Shown in pieces: positions 20,676-27,032 of a DNA stretch of 33,331 nucleotides (positions are counted from its first letter, which is position 1; every line of letters starts with the position of its first letter). Made by a program: the position numbers and the translations under genes. The notes below the pieces were generated by a model. It searched no databases. It saw only the letters and a program-made list of their open reading frames with translations, and was not told the DNA's origin. The stretch spans positions 1 to 33,331 of the IMG/VR virus record IMGVR_UViG_3300029787_000088; one strand, written 5' to 3'. This stretch comes from a virus.

Positions 20676-20739
20676 GGTATGTTTATCTTTTTTATTTTTA
20701 TTTTTTTAAAAAAGATTTGAAAATATACTATGGGACGCC

Positions 20740-21471
20740 TCAAAATGATGGGCATTCAAACTCCTCAGTGTTTCCAGGTTCCTGGGGCTTGGGCCTTGGT
20801 ACATGATATTGCCAGTAATCACTCACTTTTTGTAACCATATCTCACTTCTCGCCCTAAATTCGTCAGGATTTAGCCAAAATTCAGTCACATCTCCACCCA
20901 TCACGCTAACTAGAATCATTCCAGAACAGATCTTCGTTCCATACATATCGTTATGAGCCATCGCATACGCAGCCGCTTGGTTAAAATAATCTTCGCATTG
21001 TCTTTTAGTCTTCGGGTTGTTGCTTTGTTTAAAGTCTATAATACACTCTTGACCTTTGTAGACTCCCACAACATCAGCGGTCCCAGCGTACAATCCTTCA
21101 TAAGCTAACATTATCTCATTACCCCAGACCTCATTAAGATTTTTAAGAAAGCCATGGTCAATGATAGCCTGAGCCAAGAGGCCTGCTTCCTGACCTCTAG
21201 GAGTTAGATCAGCGTGACGTTCTCCAGTCATCTCACCTTCAAGAATCCTATGCATAATCGTACCACGTACAGCAGCATCGTTCTTAATCTTCTCAGCTTC
21301 TTCTTCACCTACTCGTTCTCTCCACCTAGCCAAAGCTATCGCTTTACCTTGGTCCGGAACTGCGGATAGGATGGTTGTAACAGAGGGTAATTTTTCTCCC
21401 CATCGGTATCGTCTTGTACCATCAACTTCAACTCTAGCTTTCTCAGGTGTTGTTATATATTTAAATTTCAT
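20740..21471 (-). CDS. RecB/Cas4-type PD-(D/E)XK exonuclease
   Basis: 243 residues. 'LPSVTTILSAVPDQGKAIAL' opens the domain, 'RGTIMHRILEGE' carries the RecB-type His74, 'YAGTADVVGVYKG' Asp133, 'ECIIDFKQSNNPK' D146-x-K148 and 'YFNQAAAYAMA' the Gln165 motif. The order is complete, so the enzyme should be active, probably a single-strand exonuclease for recombination, or for recycling host DNA. AAAGG lies 6 bases before the ATG, and its start overlaps the homing endonuclease stop (TAATG). Similar enzymes sit in the replication module of T7-like and marine phages. Confidence 0.78.
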   Translation of the reverse strand: MKFKYITTPEKARVEVDGTRRYRWGEKLPSVTTILSAVPDQGKAIALARWRERVGEEEAEKIKNDAAVRGTIMHRILEGEMTGERHADLTPRGQEAGLLAQAIIDHGFLKNLNEVWGNEIMLAYEGLYAGTADVVGVYKGQECIIDFKQSNNPKTKRQCEDYFNQAAAYAMAHNDMYGTKICSGMILVSVMGGDVTEFWLNPDEFRARSEIWLQKVSDYWQYHVPRPKPQEPGNTEEFECPSF

Positions 21472-21896
21472 TAGTTAACCTTTCTATATTCATCTAAGCT
21501 AACTATGTTTTTAGCCTTTTGATTATCGTAATGAGCAATGACTTGATTAATTTTTTCTAGTTTGGTGTGGGCGTGAGGCCACAGTAATAGACACACGTAA
21601 TACGCGTCTCTAAATGTACAGCGCCATCTGTATTGTTTTAAATACGGAGTACCATCAACCCGTTTACCCTTACGCGGCTTGTCAGTTAGCGTCCCAACTC
21701 CTAACACTTCATGGACCCATAGGAGTACAGACTTATCAGTCATTGTTATTTCCATAGATAATCGCATACTATTAGACATACGATAACCCGGTTTTCCTTT
21801 GTGTTTCTTTTTCTTTTCCCATCCTCGTTTGATGTGAATACTACCTTCACCATCAAACAGCCCAGCAATGTAGGCTATTTCTGTTTCTCCAAGCAT
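21471..21896 (-). CDS. Freestanding LAGLIDADG homing endonuclease
   Basis: 141 residues with one copy of the motif 'YIAGLFDGEGSIHIK' at 9-23, so it should act as a dimer. 'LSMEITMTDKSVLLWVHEVL' and 'GVGTLTDKPRKGKR' follow, then 'WRCTFRDAYYVCLLLWPHAH', as in phage and organelle members. It starts inside the 3' end of the methyltransferase gene, behind AGGAG, and is coupled to the nuclease gene after it. It may cut DNA of related phages lacking it and spread itself. No intron is visible around it. Confidence 0.8.
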   Translation of the reverse strand: MLGETEIAYIAGLFDGEGSIHIKRGWEKKKKHKGKPGYRMSNSMRLSMEITMTDKSVLLWVHEVLGVGTLTDKPRKGKRVDGTPYLKQYRWRCTFRDAYYVCLLLWPHAHTKLEKINQVIAHYDNQKAKNIVSLDEYRKVN

Positions 21897-22525
21897 ATTT
21901 TAGTATCTCCTGTTTCGATTGTTTTAAATCCATCGAAAGTTAATGCGTGAGCTATCAGATCCATTCGATAAGTATCGATGTCATCAAATATAAAACGCGT
22001 GCCCTTACGACTCCTATTGGCAAACCAGGTTGCTTCTCTCATCACAGCTTCTGTTGTGTGAGGCCCATCGAAGAAAACTAAATCATATTGGTTTACTAAT
22101 TTCTTTTTACCATTGTGATAAATGGGTACACCATTACCAAAAGCATTCATGTATTCTGTATCTTCTAGTTGGAATAGGACTGTTTTCTGGTGGTGTGCAA
22201 AATTTTTATTAAAAGTTTCTTTCATTGAATTAGGATAGGTGGGCCGCTTAAAAGAGCCATCGGGATTTTTTATAGGTTGTTTGTTATCATCTATCCAGTA
22301 TGCAACGAATCCTTCTTTATGATCGATATGTTTGTAGTCAATATCTCCATACGGATCTATACCAATATGGACGTGTGGTTGTTTGATTGTTTCACATATA
22401 ACATGAGAACTATAACCTTCCCGCACTCCTATTTCCAGTGTAGTTATAAAATCAGTTGACATTACATTCAATTGATCAGTCCATTTAGCTAGTAGACTAT
22501 ACTCTAAACTATCACCACTTATCAC
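21875..22525 (-). CDS. SAM-dependent methyltransferase-like protein
   Basis: 216 residues, GTG start overlapping the stop of the upstream gene. 'FITTLEIGVREGYSSHVICE' is motif I of class I methyltransferases, 'HIGIDPYGD' the acidic motif II, 'QYDLVFFDGPHTTEAVMRE' motif IV, and 'KGTRFIFDDIDT' motif V. It belongs with the methyltransferase_24-like group, which often methylate sugars. The substrate cannot be told; a sugar or cell-surface target fits the nearby glycosyltransferase-like gene 9 kb away. Catalytic details inferred. Confidence 0.7.
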   Translation of the reverse strand: MISGDSLEYSLLAKWTDQLNVMSTDFITTLEIGVREGYSSHVICETIKQPHVHIGIDPYGDIDYKHIDHKEGFVAYWIDDNKQPIKNPDGSFKRPTYPNSMKETFNKNFAHHQKTVLFQLEDTEYMNAFGNGVPIYHNGKKKLVNQYDLVFFDGPHTTEAVMREATWFANRSRKGTRFIFDDIDTYRMDLIAHALTFDGFKTIETGDTKICLEKQK

Positions 22526-22737
22526 AATACACTCTTTTCTGGTTCAAAGTCTTGTAGTATTTCTAACTTCTCTTTTGCATTAGCAATTTTTTCAACTAAT
22601 TTATCACACTCTTCAACATGTTGAGGATGTTCCCCAATACCCACAGAGTTTTCTAAATAAATTTTTAAAGTTGCATCTGCATGTGCAATGTCTGCATTAT
22701 ACTTTGCTTCTAATGCGTCTAGGATTGCTCTTTTCAT
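22522..22737 (-). CDS. Small helical protein, unknown function
   Basis: 71 residues, MKRAILDALEAKYNADIAHA, two helices with 'ATLKIYLENSVGIGEHPQHV' between them, acidic at the end. It shares ATGA with the 46-residue gene upstream and GTGA with the methyltransferase downstream. Recurrent in marine phages; it may form a helical hairpin dimer. Function unknown. Confidence 0.7.
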   Translation of the reverse strand: MKRAILDALEAKYNADIAHADATLKIYLENSVGIGEHPQHVEECDKLVEKIANAKEKLEILQDFEPEKSVL

Positions 22738-22874
22738 ATTATTACTCCTATTATAAATCCAACGATAAAACCTATTGATACTAAAACAATTTCTTGTCTG
22801 TAATACAAAGACTTAGTCGCTAAATCTTGTTTCCATTTTTTATTATTAATTTGGAACTTCCCGAACAGTATCAT
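22734..22874 (-). CDS. 46-residue membrane protein
   Basis: MILFGKFQINNKKWKQDLAT then 'SLYYRQEIVLVSIGFIVGFI' into the end GVII: one membrane helix at the C-terminus. A perfect AGGAGG lies six bases before the ATG, and its stop overlaps the next start (ATGA). Likely a tail-anchored inner membrane protein. Function unknown. Confidence 0.75.
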   Translation of the reverse strand: MILFGKFQINNKKWKQDLATKSLYYRQEIVLVSIGFIVGFIIGVII

Positions 22875-23001
22875 CTTCGTCCTCCTCTATTTCGCCTTGA
22901 TTGTTGCAGAAAGTACAATCGGCCCATTGTTCTTCCCGTGCTTGATCGAATGGCACTCTAACAAATCCGTTGCCATTACATACGCTGCATATTTTTTTCA
23001 T
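22846..23001 (-). CDS. 51-residue zinc-finger protein (DnaJ-type Cys pairs)
   Basis: 'KICSVCNGNGFVRVP' and 'ADCTFCNNQGEIEED': two C-x-x-C-x-x-x-G half-sites as in DnaJ zinc fingers. AAAGGA lies six bases before the ATG. It overlaps the 104-residue gene by 26 bases and the 46-residue gene by 29 bases; the AGGAGG of the latter falls in its acidic tail. Probably binds one zinc; partner unknown. Confidence 0.75.
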   Translation of the reverse strand: MKKICSVCNGNGFVRVPFDQAREEQWADCTFCNNQGEIEEDEDDTVREVPN

Positions 23002-23290
23002 ATACTATCCTTTCTGTAAAAAACTCACGGGCTTTCATCCGAACATATTCGTGATCAAAACCTGCGTACTGACATACTAATGCAAAATCTCGATTAGGTT
23101 CTAAAAAATATTCTCTTGCGGATTGTGTAAATAAATTATTTCTAGGACTGCCGTAACTTTTATTACGCCAGTGTCTACCTACTGCATCTTCCAATGCAAC
23201 AATTAAAACATTCCTCCACAAAGATCTTATTGGATCTTTTGTTTCCCCGAAATTAAGAGCTTTTGGAAATAGACTTTGTTGATTTGCCAT
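22976..23290 (-). CDS. Conserved 104-residue protein, unknown function
   Basis: 'DPIRSLWRNVLIVALEDAVG' then 'GSPRNNLFTQSAREYFLEPN' and 'FALVCQYAGFDHEYVRMKAR', a compact helical domain common in marine phages. The 'VCQYAGFDHEYVR' block resembles a helix-turn-helix and could bind DNA, though this is inference. It overlaps the regulator gene upstream by 38 bases. Confidence 0.7.
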   Translation of the reverse strand: MANQQSLFPKALNFGETKDPIRSLWRNVLIVALEDAVGRHWRNKSYGSPRNNLFTQSAREYFLEPNRDFALVCQYAGFDHEYVRMKAREFFTERIVYEKNMQRM

Positions 23291-23441
23291 TTAATTTCTT
23301 AACTTTCTCTTCAACTAACATTCTAATTACCTGAGCTCTAGATAGAGTGATCCCTGGTGCTAGAGTCTTGGCTAGCTTATCAATGTTGCCATAGCAAGTA
23401 TGATCTACTGCGAGGCTTTTGTATTTGCTTATGTCTGTCAT
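23253..23441 (-). CDS. Ribbon-helix-helix DNA-binding protein
   Basis: 62 residues. 'YKSLAVDHTCYGNIDKLAK' (strand and first helix), 'LSRAQVIRMLVEEKVKKL' (second helix after the 'S-R-x-x-V-I' turn) fit the Arc/MetJ fold, a dimeric repressor type; the Ser/Lys tail is disordered. AAAGGA precedes the start. Its own promoter has TATAGGAT next to the -10, the element found at other promoters, so it may regulate itself and the switch region. Confidence 0.62.
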   Translation of the reverse strand: MTDISKYKSLAVDHTCYGNIDKLAKTLAPGITLSRAQVIRMLVEEKVKKLNGKSTKSISKSS

Positions 23442-23470
23442 TTGTTGTATCCTTTCTGTTTATACAATCA

Positions 23471-23507
23471 TATAGGATTATATATAATAATTACAAGTAG
23501 GTGTCAA
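23471..23507 (-). promoter_or_regulatory. Promoter for the ribbon-helix-helix gene
   Basis: TTGACA (23502-23507), 17-base spacer, TATATA (23479-23484; a TATAAT is two bases further). ATCCTATA (23471-23478) follows at once. The -35 overlaps the start codon of the divergent plus-strand gene at 23507, so a bound protein could affect both. Confidence 0.6.
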
Positions 23508-23818
23508 TGAAATTCTTTTTAACAATATACATATGTTCTAGCATAGCGGGTAATTGCTTTACTCACGAAACATACCCTAAACCACAGGATAGCTACTATG
23601 ATTGCGTCCGTAATGGGTTATCAGAGTCATACGAGATATTGTACCAAGGTAATTTTAAACAAGAAGATGTAGTAAAATTAAGAATGTATCCTAGATTCGT
23701 GTGTGAAGAGGTCATAGTACCTAAGAAGAAACCCGAGGTAGAAGAAGAGACAACTTCTTTGTCAACCGGTACCATTCTTCGCGGTATTTTTCGTCTCGTG
23801 ACTTATAATATAAATTAG
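23507..23818 (+). CDS. Small exported protein with conserved Cys
   Basis: 103 residues from MKFFLTIYICSSIAGNCFTH; an upstream in-frame GTG at 23501 is less likely. The start is a short hydrophobic segment. Then 'YPKPQDSYYDCVRNGLSESY', 'RMYPRFVCEEV' and an acidic tail. Three further Cys (in NCF, YDC and FVC). The pattern of signal-like start, 'YDC' and 'FxCxE' recurs in marine phages. Probably membrane or periplasmic, with disulfides. It is the only plus-strand gene of the accessory region. Its end overlaps two minus genes. Confidence 0.65.
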   Translation: MKFFLTIYICSSIAGNCFTHETYPKPQDSYYDCVRNGLSESYEILYQGNFKQEDVVKLRMYPRFVCEEVIVPKKKPEVEEETTSLSTGTILRGIFRLVTYNIN

Positions 23819-23879
23819 ATAATCTATCTAATTCTTTAACGCCCTTGACCAATGTTGGGTTTGAAATTTCGTTTCTCAT
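23721..23879 (-). CDS. 52-residue protein antisense to a neighbour's end
   Basis: MRNEISNPTLVKGVKELDRL then 'SNLYYKSRDEKYREEWYRLT' and a Leu/Arg tail. AAGGA lies nine bases before the ATG. The last 98 bases lie under the end of the plus-strand gene. The first 40 residues look like a real, recurrent marine phage helical protein; the rest may be antisense read-through. Function unknown. Confidence 0.55.
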   Translation of the reverse strand: MRNEISNPTLVKGVKELDRLSNLYYKSRDEKYREEWYRLTKKLSLLLPRVSS

Positions 23880-23967
23880 GTTTATTCATCCTTTTTTTGT
23901 GTCTTCCTATCTTCTTTCTTGATCGTTCTCGATAGTTATTTACTCCGAACGTTGTCTTCTTAGCCAT
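23836..23967 (-). CDS. 43-residue basic protein
   Basis: MAKKTTFGVNNYRERSRKKI, 'GRHKKRMNKHEKRNFKP' and the end NIGQGR. A near-identical architecture (R-K-x-x-G-R-H-x-K-x-x-N-K and terminal G-Q-G-R) is frequent in marine phage genomes, so I judge it real despite overlapping both neighbours and a weak ribosome site. Strongly basic; nucleic-acid binding is plausible. Confidence 0.65.
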   Translation of the reverse strand: MAKKTTFGVNNYRERSRKKIGRHKKRMNKHEKRNFKPNIGQGR

Positions 23968-24167
23968 TCTTTATCACTCTCATTTAGTTTTAAATATCTT
24001 ATACTACCATTAACATGTTGTCTAGTATCAGCACCACAATTTGTACATCTATAATAATCAGTAACGATTGCAACCATAATAGTTTCTTCCTCGCACTCTT
24101 CACAATGTCCGTGCACTGTATCAATTTTTGAAAAATTAAATTTTATTTTAGACAATGTCCTTAGCAC
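23940..24167 (-). CDS. Zinc-ribbon-like small protein
   Basis: 75 residues; GTG start at 24167, within the end of the peptidase gene, with a later TTG also possible. 'GHCEECEEETIMVAIVTDYY' then 'RCTNCGADTRQHVNG': two C-x-x-C pairs 17 residues apart, a zinc ribbon. The acidic/basic end 'DKEWLRRQRSE' is helical. It could bind DNA, RNA or RNA polymerase; function unknown. Confidence 0.65.
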   Translation of the reverse strand: MLRTLSKIKFNFSKIDTVHGHCEECEEETIMVAIVTDYYRCTNCGADTRQHVNGSIRYLKLNESDKEWLRRQRSE

Positions 24168-24624
24168 TTCCCATTATAGGTTTGTATTTTGTTTTACCCT
24201 CTGATTTGTATGCGTGTAGGAATGATGCTCTCGGTGTCCCTTCTATCCAGCTGCAGTGAATCCACCCACTATTAGGTTCGCCTGGAGTGTAGAACTCGAG
24301 GATCAATTGATCTGGTGAAAGGTTTGATTTAATCCAATCAAATAATTCAGCATTGTCTACTCCAACACATTCGAAATCTGCCGCCTCAGCTTTTGCATGC
24401 TGCGATCTAGCCGAGCTACCGATAGCTTCACATAATTCTACGCTACGGAATCCGCTAGTAATTTTAACTCTGCCGAAGTGATCACGTACTGGCTGTAGGA
24501 TGTTTTCACATAATGCTTTTAATTTTTCTATTTGCTCTGCGTTAGGATTGTTATTGATACCCTTACGTATAGCAGTATCTGATTTAGTTAACTCTGAAAG
24601 AGTAAAGTTACGTGATAGATTCAT
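24148..24624 (-). CDS. M15-type peptidase, probable endolysin
   Basis: 158 residues. 'FTLSELTKSDTAIRKGI' begins the domain, 'VKITSGFRSVELCEAIGSSA' and 'SQHAKAEAADFE' carry the metal ligands His76 and Asp83, and 'GWIHCSWI' the third ligand His123. This is the peptidase_M15 fold that cuts peptide bridges of the cell wall. AAGGAT precedes the start. No signal peptide, so it needs a holin; a holin-like gene lies at 8482-8868. Genes for membrane/coiled-coil proteins adjoin upstream. Confidence 0.8.
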   Translation of the reverse strand: MNLSRNFTLSELTKSDTAIRKGINNNPNAEQIEKLKALCENILQPVRDHFGRVKITSGFRSVELCEAIGSSARSQHAKAEAADFECVGVDNAELFDWIKSNLSPDQLILEFYTPGEPNSGWIHCSWIEGTPRASFLHAYKSEGKTKYKPIMGSAKDIV

Positions 24625-24706
24625 AATTTTTATCCTTCCTATTATATAGTTTTTTAGATTTAAGTATACGTTGTTTATACCTTCTATCTTTTAATAGTTT
24701 AGCCAT
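24608..24706 (-). CDS. 32-residue basic protein (possible)
   Basis: MAKLLKDRRYKQRILKSKKL then 'YNRKDKNYESIT'. It has the 'SKK(L/I)YNRK' core seen in tiny marine phage proteins. It lacks a clear ribosome site, and its end overlaps the peptidase start. It holds that gene's AAGGAT site. Confidence 0.4.
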   Translation of the reverse strand: MAKLLKDRRYKQRILKSKKLYNRKDKNYESIT

Positions 24707-24728
24707 TTGATTTTTTTTGTTTGATTTT

Positions 24729-24938
24729 TTATTCAATTATTTTTAAAATTCTTTTTCTATCCTGGTAGACCTCTGTCTCTGCTTTTACTTTTTTACATTT
24801 GAAGACTACTCGTTCTGGATTTACTTCTTGTTTAGCTATGCGCTTTGAGTAAAGGCACGCTTTTAAAGAATCTTTATAAACGTGTTCTATCATCGTCCCA
24901 TTTAATTCTAATATTAATGCAAATACAATCTCTATCAT
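24729..24938 (-). CDS. Small protein with hydrophobic start, unknown function
   Basis: 69 residues. 'MIEIVFALILELNGTM' is hydrophobic; 'SLKACLYSKRIAKQEV' and 'RVVFKCKKVKAETEVYQD' follow, with two Cys that could pair. The start shares ATGA with the stop of the 133-residue gene. Likely exported or membrane-attached. Function unknown. Confidence 0.65.
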   Translation of the reverse strand: MIEIVFALILELNGTMIEHVYKDSLKACLYSKRIAKQEVNPERVVFKCKKVKAETEVYQDRKRILKIIE

Positions 24939-25336
24939 TGGTGACCATTACCATTTCTAATTAATTTTTCTACATCTTCTGTAAGTTTTTTTGTTCTCTC
25001 TTGTAAAAATTCTATATTAACTGCATTGTTTCTCATACTCTTAACTTCTATTTCTAACTCATCTAATAATCCTGCGATGTGTTCCACCAACATGAAGAGC
25101 TCCGCTTCCCCGGAAGACTGACCAAGTTCTCCACGTGGGTATTTGATTCTAAACTCTGTGTTGTGTTGTAGATCTTTTTCAAATAATTCTAATTTTGTAC
25201 TGTGCTGGTTGAGCTTCTCATTGATACCAAAATAAGCCCAGGTGCCGATTGCAACGAGCGCTATCAAAGACGCAACCGTCTTCATTGGCATCTGCACTTT
25301 AGCTTCGTCAGATATTGTTAAAGGTTTTTTACTCAT
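24935..25336 (-). CDS. Single-span membrane protein with coiled coil
   Basis: 133 residues. The membrane helix 'TVASLIALVAIGTWAYFGI' (20-38) is followed by a coiled coil ('NQHSTKLELFEKDLQHNTEF'), 'RIKYPRGELGQ' and a second coiled coil. The N-in, periplasmic coiled-coil layout is like inner-membrane spanins; next to the peptidase gene it is a candidate lysis helper. 'EFRIK(Y/W)PRGE' is a motif I have seen in marine phages. Not proven. Confidence 0.7.
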   Translation of the reverse strand: MSKKPLTISDEAKVQMPMKTVASLIALVAIGTWAYFGINEKLNQHSTKLELFEKDLQHNTEFRIKYPRGELGQSSGEAELFMLVEHIAGLLDELEIEVKSMRNNAVNIEFLQERTKKLTEDVEKLIRNGNGHQ

Positions 25337-25874
25337 CTTTTGGTTCCGGCATTATAAAGTCTTTTGGAGGCATTTTCAATGTTGTATTATCCATGGTTTT
25401 AGCGTCTGGATTATCTTTTAAATATTTTGTCTTCTCTTCTTTCCATAAATTTTTACGTTCGGGTCTTTCCTCATTCATGTTTACAGGCACAATACCTCTA
25501 CATTTTGATACCAATAAATCAAAGTTTGAGTTGTGTTTAAGTGTAGGATTTCTATTTACTTTGTTACACATCTTCATTAACTCTAATTGTTGTCTAAGTC
25601 GTTCATTTTCCAGCGCTAAATCATTCCTTTCATTGCACTGTAAATTACCTAAATACTTTCTAAACGTAAGTCTTACATCTTGACTATTACTTTCATTCCA
25701 ACTTTGATCATAATTATCGTAATCATACTGTCGAGCTGACACAGATACATCTACCTCACCAGTTCTACATTCGTTAGGGTATGAATTTAAATATTCGTTT
25801 CTAGGATATGCAGGGCCCATAAAAGCTAATAGACATAGCAAAATAATTAATATCCCTGTAAAATAATAATTCAT
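25329..25874 (-). CDS. Exported or membrane-anchored protein, unknown function
   Basis: 181 residues from MNYYFTGILIILLCLLAFMG; GGAGG lies eight bases upstream. An earlier ATG at 25889 also has a site (AGGA). The N-terminal helix is a signal or anchor. Then comes 'NECRTGEVDVSVSARQYDYD', a beta part, a coiled coil ('NDLALENERLRQQLELMKMC') and a charged end. The four Cys in the exported part are even-numbered, so disulfides are possible. Candidate partner of the neighbouring membrane proteins. Confidence 0.65.
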   Translation of the reverse strand: MNYYFTGILIILLCLLAFMGPAYPRNEYLNSYPNECRTGEVDVSVSARQYDYDNYDQSWNESNSQDVRLTFRKYLGNLQCNERNDLALENERLRQQLELMKMCNKVNRNPTLKHNSNFDLLVSKCRGIVPVNMNEERPERKNLWKEEKTKYLKDNPDAKTMDNTTLKMPPKDFIMPEPKDE

Positions 25875-25897
25875 CTTGGCTACCTCCATTGTTCATC

Positions 25898-26209
25898 CTA
25901 ATAATTTATCTCTCTGTTTAAATCTTTAATATCCCATTCCATTTCATTAACTTTATTAGCTAAAACTTCATATAAATTTTCAGCCATCTCCCATGTTCCT
26001 TCAGCTCTTTCAAGTTTACCTGTTATTAAATTTACTTTGTCTGTAAGAACAGTCATGTCTCTTTGAATGTTTTCTATCTGTGCTTTATTTCCATTAATAG
26101 TATCTGTTAAGTTTACTACATATTTAACACCAGTAAAAGTTCCGACAAGGACCGAAGCCACTACCGGAACTAATACAAAATTCTTTTTTAGTAAACTTGC
26201 TAAATCCAT
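25898..26209 (-). CDS. Membrane-anchored coiled-coil protein
   Basis: 103 residues. Helix 'FVLVPVVASVLVGTFTGVKY' near residue 11, followed by coiled coil ('KAQIENIQRDMTVLTDKVNL' and 'AENLYEVLANKVNEMEWDIK'). It starts by TAATG overlap with the 57-residue gene. A second i-spanin-like layout in this region. Role uncertain. Confidence 0.68.
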   Translation of the reverse strand: MDLASLLKKNFVLVPVVASVLVGTFTGVKYVVNLTDTINGNKAQIENIQRDMTVLTDKVNLITGKLERAEGTWEMAENLYEVLANKVNEMEWDIKDLNREINY

Positions 26210-26382
26210 TATCTAGTCCAGAACATTAATCTTTTAGAAAAATCTTTTATTTTTTTCCAAATTTTTTTAATCATGTTATCCTCCACTTTTTCTTCTGTAA
26301 TACATGTAGGACATGGTAATCCTCTTGTTCTAATACCACAGATTATGCAAATGTTTGTTGGCTGTGCATATCTAATACTCAT
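26209..26382 (-). CDS. 57-residue zinc-ribbon plus basic tail
   Basis: MSIRYAQPTNICIICGIRTR, 'GLPCPTCITEEKVE' and a basic 'IKKIWKKIKDFSKRLMF'. Two C-x-x-C pairs make a zinc ribbon. Start overlaps the upstream stop (ATGA), and the stop overlaps the next start (TAATG), an exact fit. A second possible start (MIKKIW) behind GGAGG lies inside. Function unknown. Confidence 0.72.
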   Translation of the reverse strand: MSIRYAQPTNICIICGIRTRGLPCPTCITEEKVEDNMIKKIWKKIKDFSKRLMFWTR

Positions 26383-27026
26383 TTTTTCTTCTCCTCAATT
26401 TCATAGAAAAATTTATCAGTGTCCTCTGTTCTCCACTGGCGAGAGTCTTCTACGTTCCACTCGCTTGTTTGAACTTTCCAGTCCGGGATATCATCCTTCA
26501 CAGTAAATGAAGGTATGTCCCATATAATTCTGTTGTTTGGCTGGGCCGCATAGTTGCCGTCATCTAAGGCAAGTATATGTGCGCACTTATGTTCGTGCGG
26601 TATTTCTGAATGATCAGTGTCTACTATATTACTCTCTGGGTGAGCCCAGTCAACAGTAAATAAATATTTACCTGAATACCATTTTTTATCTTTACCGATA
26701 TATTTGCCTGCTTGTCCGTCTAGGATATCGTAAGAAGTAATAGCAGGATAATAACTAAAAGAATTCCAGAGCTCCAACTCATCAAGTCTACGTTGAGGAA
26801 CTTCTTTTGCTTCAAAGCCACGCTGAATGAAGGCGCTAATCGGGAGACGATAAAAGATAGCCCCATTTTCCATAATCGCATGAAATAGGATAGGACGTCC
26901 CGTAATTGACGTAACGCCGAAGATGATACAGTCTTCAACTTCTCCATGATGTCTGGTAAGGTCATATAAGTACTCCCTTCTTATTTGTGCATAAGTTACT
27001 GGTATGTTTGCATTTAAATAAGCCAT
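26379..27026 (-). CDS. Conserved protein after DNA polymerase, unknown function
   Basis: 215 residues from MAYLNANIPVTYAQIRREYL; an in-frame TTG two codons earlier is weaker. 'GEVEDCIIFGVTSITGRPIL', 'HAIMENGAIFYRLPISAFIQ', 'LELWNSFSYYPAITSYDIL' and 'YLFTVDWAHPESN' make an alpha/beta chain followed by an acidic tail. I recognise it as a companion of polymerase genes in marine phages but know no activity. The start lies 7 bases past the polymerase stop. Confidence 0.72.
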   Translation of the reverse strand: MAYLNANIPVTYAQIRREYLYDLTRHHGEVEDCIIFGVTSITGRPILFHAIMENGAIFYRLPISAFIQRGFEAKEVPQRRLDELELWNSFSYYPAITSYDILDGQAGKYIGKDKKWYSGKYLFTVDWAHPESNIVDTDHSEIPHEHKCAHILALDDGNYAAQPNNRIIWDIPSFTVKDDIPDWKVQTSEWNVEDSRQWRTEDTDKFFYEIEEKKK

Positions 27027-27032
27027 AGTCAA

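Noticed and set aside
20516-20755. 79-residue minus-strand reading frame
   Set aside because: It spans the TTGAGAC repeats and the A/T tract, gives low-complexity Ile/Lys/Leu text, has no ribosome site and would overlap the exonuclease end; non-coding explains it better.
21471-21896. Intron around the homing endonuclease
   Set aside because: Both flanking genes are intact and overlap it, so there is no room for intron ends; it is freestanding.
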